Origin: a virus
DNA: 51,506 bases
Virus record (IMG/VR): IMGVR_UViG_3300033984_000393
Coordinates: 1 to 51,506 of that record
Direction: 5' to 3' (one strand)
Shown here: positions 29,861-37,690 of the stretch, piece after piece
Position numbering within the stretch: position 1 is the first letter of the stretch
Layout: each line of letters starts with the position of its first letter
Made by a program: the position numbers and the translations under genes
Notes under the pieces: generated by a model
What the model was told of the DNA's origin: nothing
The model's input: only the letters and a program-made list of their open reading frames with translations
Databases searched by the model: none

Positions 29861-31462
29861 TTATAGACATACAGGTAAACCAGTATTAAATACTGTATAC
29901 ATATCTGATATTGATACTCCACAACTTATTGTTGTATTGACTGGTGTACATAATGCTGTACCACAATTATTAAATGTTTCTGCTTCATATATATACTCAG
30001 CAAAAGAAGCTCCAGGAAGAATAGGTATTGTGATATCAATATAAGCAGTTCCATAAAATGAACAACTTGTCACTTCATATCTAATAACCACATCAATATT
30101 ATATGCATAACCATTTGTTACAGGTAACAATGTAATTGCATTTACCAATTCTACTTTTGTTTTTACATTTGTTGCATCATAAGCAACTGGCAAACTACTT
30201 TCAGTACAATACACTGTGGTGTCTGGTTCTGCTGTGTCACCAAATTTAACTTTAAATAAAACTGTTGGTACTAACAAATCTGAAACTACAGGAGCACCAT
30301 TAGATTCACCACAACTATAAACAGCATGTACATATACAACATATTCAGTACCAATAACAATAGAACCACCACTTATGTTTGCTGTAAATGTTGTACCAGA
30401 ATATATATTATCATAAACAGAAGGTCCTGTAGGAGCTGTTCCTGTCCATTCAAAAACTTCAATTCTATATTGAAATGGTACTTCTAAACCTGCATAACTT
30501 GGTGCTGTCCATGTTACTGTTGAGTATGCAGTTCCAATTGTAAGAACAGTTACATTTTCTGGTACAGCTAAAACGCATGGTAATACTGGTGGTAATGAAA
30601 AATAATTTTCAACTTTAAATCTTAAATCACAAAGAGTCAACCATAAGTTAGTTATAGTATCTGCTACTGTAATAGGAGTATCTACCCATCCTGAAAGTTC
30701 ACTCATTAAAAATGATGGGTTGTTTAATTGTAAAGAACTTGCTAATGAAGGACATTGTCTATTTACTGCACTTATTAATAATGTTGAAATACCAACACTG
30801 CTTAACATGTTACAATATGATGCTTCTAAATTTGCAAATGCATCTTGTATTAATAGTGTTTGACCTACTGTTGGAGCACTTGCACATTGTGAAGTAATAA
30901 ATATTTCATAGTTAAATGCTTGTAAATCAGAAACTTGAATTTCTAAATTATTTACGCTATTGGTAAGTATGTTTATACTAGAATTAATGCTATTAATATT
31001 TATTATAATTGTACAAATATTAGTTGATAAATAAACTACATATTCACTTAATGGTAATGATACTACAAGATCTCTGTTATCATTTGTAAAATATAAACAT
31101 GGAGGAAGTGGTATATAAGGATCACCTACTCTAGAATTATCAACAGGAATAACTGCACCATCACCAACAATTGCTTCTAGTGTACATGTTTTATTTATGA
31201 TAAGTTGTAACAGTTGTAATAATGTTTGAGGATTTTGAATACCTGATTGTATAAAACATCCAAATTCTAAAGTTGTTACATCAAGAACATTTTCAGTAAT
31301 ATCACATAATATAGTTGCAAGTTTAAACACAACCTCATCAATTGAATCACCAGCACATAGATCTATACAAGGAATATTTGGTCCTTGCCATATTACACAG
31401 GATGTGGATATTTTAGGACAATTGTCTCTATTAGAACCTGGAGTGGTTATTGGTGTTCCCAT
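29861..31462 (-). CDS. fibre-like structural protein with shared N-terminal module and Fn3-like domain (533 aa)
   Basis: A 533-codon frame starting MGTPITTPGSNRDNCPK. The shared module is at residues 16-55 (TSCVIWQGPNIPCIDLCAGD). The middle, about 140-200, is Ile/Asn/Ser-rich with heptad-like spacing (INSINSSINILTNSVNNLE), suggesting a trimeric coiled coil. A fibronectin-III-like domain lies at about 292-400 (VPENVTVLTIGTAYSTVTW, YRIEVFEW). The C-terminal 130 residues are beta-rich with paired cysteines. This is the architecture of a trimeric tail or head fibre with a docking N-terminus. It starts 2 nt before the 74-aa gene ends. Receptor specificity cannot be inferred. Confidence 0.75.
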   Translation of the reverse strand: MGTPITTPGSNRDNCPKISTSCVIWQGPNIPCIDLCAGDSIDEVVFKLATILCDITENVLDVTTLEFGCFIQSGIQNPQTLLQLLQLIINKTCTLEAIVGDGAVIPVDNSRVGDPYIPLPPCLYFTNDNRDLVVSLPLSEYVVYLSTNICTIIININSINSSINILTNSVNNLEIQVSDLQAFNYEIFITSQCASAPTVGQTLLIQDAFANLEASYCNMLSSVGISTLLISAVNRQCPSLASSLQLNNPSFLMSELSGWVDTPITVADTITNLWLTLCDLRFKVENYFSLPPVLPCVLAVPENVTVLTIGTAYSTVTWTAPSYAGLEVPFQYRIEVFEWTGTAPTGPSVYDNIYSGTTFTANISGGSIVIGTEYVVYVHAVYSCGESNGAPVVSDLLVPTVLFKVKFGDTAEPDTTVYCTESSLPVAYDATNVKTKVELVNAITLLPVTNGYAYNIDVVIRYEVTSCSFYGTAYIDITIPILPGASFAEYIYEAETFNNCGTALCTPVNTTISCGVSISDMYTVFNTGLPVCL

Positions 31463-31464
31463 GT

Positions 31465-31689
31465 TTATATTGTATTTATTTTTTCTTCAATTTTTGCTAA
31501 ACTGCATGAGGCTGGCATAGTGCATGCACATGCTTCCATTTCTGTACCACGTATAAAAAGATTACGTAAGTCATCTGCAAGTTCTTCATCAATAAGTGCA
31601 GAACATGTTTTTAAACCATACCTTTTTCTTTTATACCTAGAGTATACAGCTTCAGCAAATACTTCATTTATGCGTATAAGAGCATCCAT
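31465..31689 (-). CDS. small hypothetical protein (74 aa)
   Basis: A 74-codon frame, MDALIRINEVFAEAVYSRYK..., ending 2 nt before the 533-aa fibre gene. The N-terminal 40 residues are charged and helical; the C-terminal 25 carry four Cys (MEACACTMPASCSL). Not recognised. Position in a run of very small structural-region genes suggests an assembly factor or minor virion part. Confidence 0.7.
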   Translation of the reverse strand: MDALIRINEVFAEAVYSRYKRKRYGLKTCSALIDEELADDLRNLFIRGTEMEACACTMPASCSLAKIEEKINTI

Positions 31690-31691
31690 AA

Positions 31692-31829
31692 TTATTTTTT
31701 AGTTTTACTTTCTAAAAGTTTTTGTTCATATGTGTTTAAACAATTTACACATACTGATGCACCATTAGATGCTTTTCTTGCTTGACAACCACAACTTAAT
31801 TGAGATTGACAATTTGTACATTGAGCCAT
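31692..31829 (-). CDS. 45-aa zinc-ribbon-like protein
   Basis: A short frame with ATG at 31829 and TAA at 31692-31694: MAQCTNCQSQLSCGCQARKA, then VCVNCLNTYEQKL. It has CTNC and CVNC pairs, a likely zinc site, plus CGC in between. It ends 2 nt before the 74-aa gene start and follows the 194-aa gene by 22 nt, so its placement in the operon supports it being real. Role unknown; a structural zinc protein or assembly chaperone is possible. Confidence 0.7.
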   Translation of the reverse strand: MAQCTNCQSQLSCGCQARKASNGASVCVNCLNTYEQKLLESKTKK

Positions 31830-31851
31830 TTGGTTTTAATATTTAAGGTTT

Positions 31852-32436
31852 TTAATTATTACATGATACACAACATCCAGTTAAATATTTTGCAAGAAGT
31901 TTTTCTGCATATGTATACATCTCTACTGCTTGTACTGGTGCGTGACAATATTCTGCTTTTGCTTTTGCTGCATCAATATACATTTTAATATATCTTAAAT
32001 CATGCATTTTTTGATGTTGTTCAGCATTTGGTTCACATGCTTGTAATTGAATTTTACACACTTCTCTGTAGTATGTATTCATTAAATGTGTTGTTCTTAA
32101 ATGATAATACTGTACAAAAACAATATCATTAGGTGATACACTATATCTAATAGTATACAAACCATCAGGAAATGTTCCAGGATCATCACTTGAATGAGTA
32201 ATTCCTAAATCACTTGTAGAAAAGTTTTTTACAAAACCTGGTAACAAAACTGTTGGAGGATCCAAAAGTGCATTATTTGTATAGTAGATAGGCATAGAAA
32301 AACCTGGTAAATATATGTCAAGTCTAGGACAATCAATATCTAGTCCTTCTCCATATACAGATGCATCCCATATTCTTATAATATTTTCACATGCTGTTTC
32401 TGGAATGTCTAATGCAAGGGTGTGTTTTATTGCCAT
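31852..32436 (-). CDS. structural-region protein of unknown role (194 aa)
   Basis: A 194-codon frame starting MAIKHTLALDIPETACENIIRIWD. The first 115 residues look beta-rich (LDIYLPGFSMPIYY, GLYTIRYSVSPNDIVFVQYY). The C-terminal 75 are helical with Cys and His (MHDLRYIKMYIDAAKAKAEY, ending CCVSCNN). I associate similar beta-then-helix proteins with the crAss-like tail/fibre region but cannot name it. It is the first gene after a terminator, and no full TAnnTTTG box is visible upstream. A tail-hub or fibre-attachment role is plausible but unproven. Confidence 0.6.
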   Translation of the reverse strand: MAIKHTLALDIPETACENIIRIWDASVYGEGLDIDCPRLDIYLPGFSMPIYYTNNALLDPPTVLLPGFVKNFSTSDLGITHSSDDPGTFPDGLYTIRYSVSPNDIVFVQYYHLRTTHLMNTYYREVCKIQLQACEPNAEQHQKMHDLRYIKMYIDAAKAKAEYCHAPVQAVEMYTYAEKLLAKYLTGCCVSCNN

Positions 32437-32491
32437 AACTAGTTTAATATAAGTATCATTACAATAAGAATTTACAAAAAATATTTTAATA

Positions 32492-32528
32492 AAACAAAAA
32501 GAGGAGAGACTTTTAATCCCTCCTCTTT
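32492..32528 (-). terminator. Rho-independent terminator after the 540-aa structural gene
   Basis: On the minus strand AAAGAGGAGGGA pairs with TCTCTCCTCTTT around a loop TTAAAAG (plus 32498-32528), nearly 12 bp, followed by TTGTTTT. It lies just past the stop at 32551 and separates the capsid/neck block from the fibre block. Confidence 0.85.
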
Positions 32529-32550
32529 AATATTTATATGCTTTGCAATG

Positions 32551-34173
32551 TTATGGTTGTAATTTAAGAGTTACATCATAGTTATTTGCAGAAGTTAACA
32601 AGTTTGTAAAGATGCCTTCAAATGTAGCATTACGTGCAGAACAAACTACTCTAACTAAGTATTGATCACTATCCATCATACCACTTGGATTGCTCTTACG
32701 AGGAACACTGTGTAAAATGTTGTAAACAACATATTTATTACCACGTGTAATTTCAGTAAAAGGATTATAATCAAGAACCTCTCTTAAACGTGGATCTTGG
32801 ATCCATGGTTCTTGTTGATATCTTTTAGCTAAAATCAACTCTCTAACAAGAGTTTCACCAAATCCTCTACCTTGAACTGCTTGTTGTAATTCAGCAGGAA
32901 CAAAACATGCAGCTAAACATTGGTTTCCTAATGGATCCAATGCTGTAATAGAAGCATAGATTTCAATTGGTTGCAATTCTACGTGATCTCTTGGAGCAAA
33001 AGAACAGTCACCAAATACAGTATCTACATATGCACCTACAATTTCTAAGAAAGAGTTTACAGTATCAGGAGCAGTAGCACCTGTTAAAGGAACATAAGTT
33101 GCAGAAGTAATAACACCAAAAAATTTAGGAGTGATACTTGTAGTTGTAAAAGCTGTAACAGCAGTTGTTAAACTTGATGTTTGAATAGTATTTGCAGCAA
33201 CTAAAGCAACAGCACCTGAACCTGTAGCAGCAACATAAGTTGAAGCAACATAAGCAATTACAGGAGTAACAGAACTAATTGTAGCAGAAGCAACAGTTTG
33301 AGAAATGTTAACTAAGAAAGTTGAACCTGTACCACCACCACCAGAAACTCTAGATACAATAGTTGTACCAACAGCAACACCTGTTCCAGTAAGAACTTGT
33401 CCTACAGAGAAAAGAGTAGTTGTAGCAGTACCTACTGTAAATAAATTACCAGCAATACTTGAAGTAGTTGCAGATGTAGCACTTGTAGGTGTAAACACAA
33501 CTCTTTGATTAGCAGCAATACCATCTCTTGTCATAGTAAATGCAGTTGCAGCTGTAGCAGCAGCCGTTGGAGCTGTTCCAGAAACAAGAACTTGGTTCCA
33601 TACAGTTCCTTGTACAAAATCTTTAACAGTTGGGTACAAAGCCAATCTGTCTGCCCATCCTAACAATACAATGTTTGGATCTACATTATTTGGTGCTGTA
33701 GCTGAATCACAACATCCAGTATCAGCATCTAATGTAAAGTAAGCATTGTGAGTTAAGAAACGTAATGCAGGAGAACCTTTAAGATCAAGTCTTAATCTGT
33801 AAGTAGTATTACAAGTAACAGAACATCCAGCAGTAGCAGATATTTGTTGAATATCTTGTACAGGGTTAGATGGTTCAGTTACATAGTATGCACTAATGTA
33901 CTTAGGGTTGATCCCTTTTGATTTTACTGATTCTTTGTAACCTCCATGAAAAGGTCCCAATTTATCAACAGTGTGATAACTTCCTTGTGCAAGATACACT
34001 AAAGGATTTACTTGATAAGCAGTTGTAGTTAATGTAGCGTCAACAGTTAAGTTGGTAGCAGCACTAAGTACACCTACTTGTCCAGCAGTTAAAGCAGAGC
34101 TTGCAATACCAGTAGTGGTTTGAAAACTTCCTGCAACGAGCATTTTCTGAAATGCATGTGGAAAATAAGCCAT
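32551..34173 (-). CDS. virion structural protein with low-complexity Thr/Ala/Val beta insertion (540 aa)
   Basis: A 540-codon frame starting MAYFPHAFQKMLVAGSFQTT. Residues 60-190 and 360-540 look like the protein's own fold (GPFHGGYKESVKSKGINPKY; RELILAKRYQQEPWIQDPRL). Residues about 200-340 are a Thr/Ala/Val/Gly-rich beta segment containing GQVLTGTGVAVGTTIVSR...GGGGTGSTF...SQTVASATIS, a repeat type I know from various phage tail and decoration proteins. It has its own terminator, and a TAACTTTAA motif lies 12 nt before the start. A sheath-like or head-exposed role is possible; a strong terminator suggests high expression. Not assigned to a named family. Confidence 0.65.
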   Translation of the reverse strand: MAYFPHAFQKMLVAGSFQTTTGIASSALTAGQVGVLSAATNLTVDATLTTTAYQVNPLVYLAQGSYHTVDKLGPFHGGYKESVKSKGINPKYISAYYVTEPSNPVQDIQQISATAGCSVTCNTTYRLRLDLKGSPALRFLTHNAYFTLDADTGCCDSATAPNNVDPNIVLLGWADRLALYPTVKDFVQGTVWNQVLVSGTAPTAAATAATAFTMTRDGIAANQRVVFTPTSATSATTSSIAGNLFTVGTATTTLFSVGQVLTGTGVAVGTTIVSRVSGGGGTGSTFLVNISQTVASATISSVTPVIAYVASTYVAATGSGAVALVAANTIQTSSLTTAVTAFTTTSITPKFFGVITSATYVPLTGATAPDTVNSFLEIVGAYVDTVFGDCSFAPRDHVELQPIEIYASITALDPLGNQCLAACFVPAELQQAVQGRGFGETLVRELILAKRYQQEPWIQDPRLREVLDYNPFTEITRGNKYVVYNILHSVPRKSNPSGMMDSDQYLVRVVCSARNATFEGIFTNLLTSANNYDVTLKLQP

Positions 34174-34206
34174 TTTATAAAATATTTAAAGTTAATAATA
34201 CATTTA

Positions 34207-34638
34207 TTATTTGAGGAATAGTAATTTATATTTAATACTATTCAGTGTACTTTTGATTGTATCTAGATCATTTACAATTTCACTATAAGGCATTGCTGTT
34301 TGTAATGTGTTAATCATCTGATATATATCTCTTATATAAGATAATGATTCTTCTACAGATTTCAAAACTATTGGAGAAAAATCTTCATATTCTAATAATT
34401 TTTCTACAGCACCTTGAAAACCTTCAGCTAAAGTATCAGCATGTCCAGGTAAAGCATCATATAATTCATTAAGTGCAATGTGTGCAGCATAAGATCCTTC
34501 TCCTGTAATTTTTAAATGCATTTTATGAAAACTTACTGCAGCATTTAATAATTCAGTAACACAAGCAGCAGTTTGTTTTTCTAATGAATTTATAGAAAAA
34601 AGTTCTTCTTTTTTTAATTTATATTTTTCTTCTTTCAT
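34207..34638 (-). CDS. Dps-like (ferritin-superfamily) protein
   Basis: A 143-codon frame whose ATG overlaps the ferritin stop (TAATG), so translation is coupled. Residues 22-80 match the first half of a Dps fold: LLNAAVSFHKMHLKITGEG, then HIALNELYDALPGHADTLAE. His41, His53, Asp68 and Glu72 reproduce the exact spacing of the inter-subunit ferroxidase site known from Listeria Dps (His31, His43, Asp58, Glu62; +12, +27, +31). The usual HW dipeptide is HL here. The C-terminal half is helical (SYIRDIYQMINTLQTA) and diverged, and the length is slightly short for Dps. Expected role: iron oxidation or peroxide detoxification, possibly with DNA. Identity rests on motif spacing. Confidence 0.75.
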   Translation of the reverse strand: MKEEKYKLKKEELFSINSLEKQTAACVTELLNAAVSFHKMHLKITGEGSYAAHIALNELYDALPGHADTLAEGFQGAVEKLLEYEDFSPIVLKSVEESLSYIRDIYQMINTLQTAMPYSEIVNDLDTIKSTLNSIKYKLLFLK

Positions 34639-35264
34639 TATCCTGCCATTTCAGTATCTAATAATCTTAATGCAATTTTATCAGTGCCAAAAGCTTCAAG
34701 CTTATCTACCCAAGTTTGCATTTTATCATGTTCTTCTACTTGTTCTTTTAAAAATCTAAGAGATAATTCATATAACATATGATCACCTTTTTTAAATGAT
34801 TCTGATGCCATTTGTTTACATTGTGTGCTAATTAATACTTCATGATCAAATGAATCTTGAATAATTTGAGGCAAACCAGTAAAGTTTTGCATTGGTTGAT
34901 CAAGACGTGGTGTTAAAGGTTGTAAACCAAAAGACAACAAATGTGTTCTTGACCATTCAGCATGTTTCAATTCTTCATCTGAATATGTTCTCCATAAACT
35001 AGCAGCACCACTATAACCTTTATTATTTAACCACATAGACATTGCTAAATATACTCTTGAAGAATATTCTTCTTGTTGTATTCTGTAATTTAAATAATCA
35101 ACACAATGCTCAGATATAAGAGGATTCATTGTTGTTTTAGAAGGTATTTGTGTACTTGCTCCTGCGCTAGGTTTTACTGTAGATACAGTATCTAATGGTG
35201 ATGTTTCTACACTTGCATCACTAGTTGTTCTTTTTAACATTCTTGTTACTGCACTATTGTCCAT
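34638..35264 (-). CDS. ferritin (non-heme, FtnA-like) with 45-residue N-terminal extension
   Basis: A 208-codon frame. From about residue 46 (MNPLISEHCVDYLNYRIQQE) it reads as a classical four-helix ferritin. The ferroxidase ligands of bacterial FtnA are in place: Glu65 (QQEEYSS), Glu98 and His101 (DEELKHAE), Glu142 (DHEVLIST), Gln175 and Glu178 (KEQVEEH). It should oxidise ferrous iron and store it in a 24-mer. The extra N-terminus (TSDASVETSPLDTVSTV...) is Ser/Thr/Val-rich and looks disordered; it could target the shell to another structure or be a start-site artefact, since Met46 is an alternative start. It lies 5 nt after the neck-like gene and overlaps the Dps-like gene by one base. Confidence 0.9.
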   Translation of the reverse strand: MDNSAVTRMLKRTTSDASVETSPLDTVSTVKPSAGASTQIPSKTTMNPLISEHCVDYLNYRIQQEEYSSRVYLAMSMWLNNKGYSGAASLWRTYSDEELKHAEWSRTHLLSFGLQPLTPRLDQPMQNFTGLPQIIQDSFDHEVLISTQCKQMASESFKKGDHMLYELSLRFLKEQVEEHDKMQTWVDKLEAFGTDKIALRLLDTEMAG

Positions 35265-35269
35265 AATGT

Positions 35270-35983
35270 TTAATTATTAGATGTTGAATTTTGTTTGTTT
35301 CTTTGATATTGATTCATTGATTCTATATCTCCTGCAAGAATAGAACATGTTTCATCTACCAGCATTTCTGTAATGTCATCTTTAAACTCACATGTAATAT
35401 CTGTAAATATTGTATTTCCTGTTGAAGGGTTTACACAATTTCTAAATTCTACTTCTCTAGGTTTTCTATAATAGTATAATACTGGACTTGCTAATTCAAA
35501 CTCATTATTAGTATATACTTTTATTTTATTACTTGAAAGTGTGCAAAAAGTTTCACCCCATTTAGCACTTGGTTGTTTAAAATTATCTATTAAAAGATTA
35601 TCAACATCTGCAACTTGTGCAAGATATACAATCATTATTCTTGGTTCTGTGCAACATTCTGAAATAGAGTTTACAGAAAATCTTTTAAAATATAAATAAT
35701 CTGCAGGTAAACTATTAGTTTCATAGTAAATGTTATTTTTTGTCATTACTACTGGAGTACTTAAAGTATCAGTAAGTAATAATTGAATATCATCAATGTT
35801 CATCTTAGAAGATTCATCACCTTCTTTGAATTGATTTGCACCATGTACTTGTCTACGCACCCATTCCAATTGCGCTTTATTAAATGCTTCACTAACTTGC
35901 CAGCATTCTATGTTATCATAGTCTAAGCTAGCAAGTTTGTTTAAGCGTTCTTTTATCTTTATTTGTAATAAAGCATTTGTCAT
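35270..35983 (-). CDS. crAss-like neck/ring-type structural protein (237 aa)
   Basis: A 237-codon frame starting MTNALLQIKIKERLNKLASLDYDN. The segments FNKAQLEWVRRQVHGANQFKEG and DDIQLLLTD recall a conserved structural protein of crAss-like phages near the capsid genes, which I take to be a head-tail connector or ring protein. Later parts are beta-rich (NSLPADYLYFKRFSV, LASPVLYYYRKPREVEF) and the C-terminal helix ends in a polar Gln/Asn tail. It is 2 nt from the 48-aa gene and 5 nt from the ferritin gene. No catalytic motif. The specific ring assignment is inference. Confidence 0.7.
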   Translation of the reverse strand: MTNALLQIKIKERLNKLASLDYDNIECWQVSEAFNKAQLEWVRRQVHGANQFKEGDESSKMNIDDIQLLLTDTLSTPVVMTKNNIYYETNSLPADYLYFKRFSVNSISECCTEPRIMIVYLAQVADVDNLLIDNFKQPSAKWGETFCTLSSNKIKVYTNNEFELASPVLYYYRKPREVEFRNCVNPSTGNTIFTDITCEFKDDITEMLVDETCSILAGDIESMNQYQRNKQNSTSNN

Positions 35984-35985
35984 GT

Positions 35986-36132
35986 TTACTTATTTTTAGA
36001 CTTTATTTTTTTCTCTTGTTTCAACATTTCAGCTGTAGGTTTTTTACCAGAACCCTTGTTGGCTCTTATATTATCCCAAAGACCTTTTTGAGAAGTAGAA
36101 CCATCTGCGCGTTTAATCATTTGCTTTGCCAT
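35986..36132 (-). CDS. 48-aa basic small phage protein (GLWDNIRANKGSGKKP type)
   Basis: A short frame with ATG at 36132 and stop at 35986-35988: MAKQMIKRADGSTSQKGLWD, then NIRANKGSGKKPTAEMLKQE. The pattern LWDNIRANKGSGKKP is one I know from very small basic proteins in many phage structural regions. A minor virion or DNA-associated role is likely but unknown. It is adjacent (2 nt) to the neck-like gene. Confidence 0.7.
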   Translation of the reverse strand: MAKQMIKRADGSTSQKGLWDNIRANKGSGKKPTAEMLKQEKKIKSKNK

Positions 36133-36146
36133 GATCTACATTCTTA

Positions 36147-36302
36147 TTAACAACCTCTACCACTTTTTTTAATACTACCACCCATCTTTTTTACATTTGG
36201 TGTAGCAATACTATTAAAAGGAGGTATAACATATGCTCTTTTGTTAATAGTCTTTTTTGATTCTAAAGAATCTTTGTCTAATTGTTTTTTATTGAATGAC
36301 AT
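36147..36302 (-). CDS. 51-aa basic small protein
   Basis: A short frame with ATG at 36302 and TAA at 36147-36149: MSFNKKQLDKDSLESKKTIN, then RAYVIPPFNSIATPNVKKMG and GSIKKSGRGC. It fills the gap between the 338-aa and 48-aa genes, with 14-16 nt spacers, and is Lys/Arg-rich at both ends. Not recognised. The position in a packed operon supports it. Confidence 0.65.
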   Translation of the reverse strand: MSFNKKQLDKDSLESKKTINKRAYVIPPFNSIATPNVKKMGGSIKKSGRGC

Positions 36303-36318
36303 AGTATATAAATTTAAG

Positions 36319-37335
36319 TTATGAGTTCCAATATTTTTCTGTATTTGTGATTACATCTAAAAGAATTTCTTCATTCAAAGGGTTCTTTAAATATAATAAT
36401 ATATCAGAAGGATTTTTACCTAACATAGAACCTGATTTCATATGATAGATATTACCATCACCTCTTGTTGCAATTAATTTATAAAAATTAGCATCTTTAA
36501 TTACAGCTCTTAATTTTAAAGTTTCCATATCTAATAAAGATATATCTAAAAACTTTTGTGCAGTTTGACGCTTATTTGTTTCAACTGTTTCTCCACTAAT
36601 ATATTTATCCATATTATCATATAATATATCTAATGGCGTAGATTTTTTATATTGTGTTGAATTTGGATCAACTACTTTACATACATAAAATAATTTATTA
36701 GCATTTTTGTCAAACATTTTTTGCAATTCAGCAAATGCTTTATTTTTAATTTTTTTAAGTTCTGTTTTAATAGATGCAGTTTCTTCAAACTTGTCTAAGT
36801 AAAATTTAAACTTAGGTGCTTCAGTTCTAGCATGTTGTAATGATTTTGCAACTATACTAAATCCACCATGCTCAATAGCTCTTAATTTAATAAGATCATA
36901 AGGATCATTTGAAGGATCTAAATACACAGGTTCATTACTAAATCTCATTGAGATCTTTCCCCAAAAATCATCATTATCTGGTCTAAGTAATTTTACTTTG
37001 TTCCAAAAGTCTACATCATTAACATCAATAACATTTGCAATTAATTCTTTTTCTAATTGAGCAATTGTACTTCTAATGTCTTTTACCATTGCTTCTCTTT
37101 CTTCTTGTGGAAGATTCTTTACTTCTGGTGCAAACTCATTTAATCCAGTTACGTATCTTTTAATACCATTATTCTCAAGACATATAATTTGTTCTTCATG
37201 AAAAATACCTTCAAATAAAACCATTTGATATTTTTCTAAACCCATGTTAGCTGTAGAGTTATCTACAAAAGGTCTGATTGTTAAACTACTGTTTCTTTTT
37301 AATGATTGATGTTTGTCAATAATTGAAATACTCAT
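36319..37335 (-). CDS. conserved structural-module protein of unknown role (338 aa)
   Basis: A 338-codon frame starting MSISIIDKHQSLKRNSSLTIRPF. It is mostly helical with charged segments (LPQEEREAMVKDIRSTIAQLEKEL; SIKTELKKIKNKAFAELQKMF). The position two genes after the major capsid gene and its size resemble a conserved capsid-region protein in crAss-like phages whose function I do not know. No metal, nucleotide or protease motif is visible. It is preceded by an unusual 170-nt region full of inverted repeats and followed after 16 nt by the 51-aa gene. Confidence 0.7.
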   Translation of the reverse strand: MSISIIDKHQSLKRNSSLTIRPFVDNSTANMGLEKYQMVLFEGIFHEEQIICLENNGIKRYVTGLNEFAPEVKNLPQEEREAMVKDIRSTIAQLEKELIANVIDVNDVDFWNKVKLLRPDNDDFWGKISMRFSNEPVYLDPSNDPYDLIKLRAIEHGGFSIVAKSLQHARTEAPKFKFYLDKFEETASIKTELKKIKNKAFAELQKMFDKNANKLFYVCKVVDPNSTQYKKSTPLDILYDNMDKYISGETVETNKRQTAQKFLDISLLDMETLKLRAVIKDANFYKLIATRGDGNIYHMKSGSMLGKNPSDILLYLKNPLNEEILLDVITNTEKYWNS

Positions 37336-37399
37336 TTGTTAATTTTTTAAATTGTTGTTTTTTCTTCTTTCTCTGTTTTTTGTAACTACTAGTATAAAG

Positions 37400-37494
37400 C
37401 TCCTAAACCACGTCAAGGTTGTTACATCTTAGGAGTACTTGCATTACTGCAAGCATGATTAATCATGTACAACAAATGTACAAAGTATTGTACA
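37400..37494. promoter_or_regulatory. cluster of inverted repeats and phased TGTACA sites
   Basis: In the 172-nt gap before the 338-aa gene: CTCCTAA/TTAGGAG arms (37400-37406, 37429-37435); CTTGCA/TGCAAG (37438-37443, 37448-37453); the perfect palindrome CATGATTAATCATG (37454-37467); and TGTACA at 37466, 37477 and 37489, spaced 11 and 12 bp. These could be operator half-sites on one DNA face or a structured leader/processing RNA. No poly-U follows, so it is not a simple terminator. Confidence 0.5.
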
Positions 37495-37507
37495 TAGTTG
37501 TTTATAT

Positions 37508-37690
37508 TTATTTGTATTTTGTAGGAGAAACAACAGCCTTAGCATTTTTTTGTACAGACTGAGGATTAGTAGCTGATTTAACAACTATGTGATTCCCCAT
37601 TTCTTTTAAATTTTTTGCTATAGATTGTGGATTAGTAGGATTCTTAACTACTATATGATTTCCCATTACTTTATCATTTTTACATGCCAT
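37508..37690 (-). CDS. 60-aa protein made of a tandem repeat
   Basis: A 60-codon frame just downstream of the capsid gene terminator. It contains two near-identical units: MGNHIVVKNPTNPQSIAKN and MGNHIVVKSATNPQSVQKN, followed by a basic tail (VVSPTKYK). Two copies of a 22-23 residue unit nearly fill the protein. Not recognised. It could be a repeated capsid-binding peptide or a small decoration protein. A TAACTTTAA motif lies 15 nt before the ATG. It precedes the inverted-repeat cluster, which may regulate or process its transcript. Confidence 0.7.
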   Translation of the reverse strand: MACKNDKVMGNHIVVKNPTNPQSIAKNLKEMGNHIVVKSATNPQSVQKNAKAVVSPTKYK

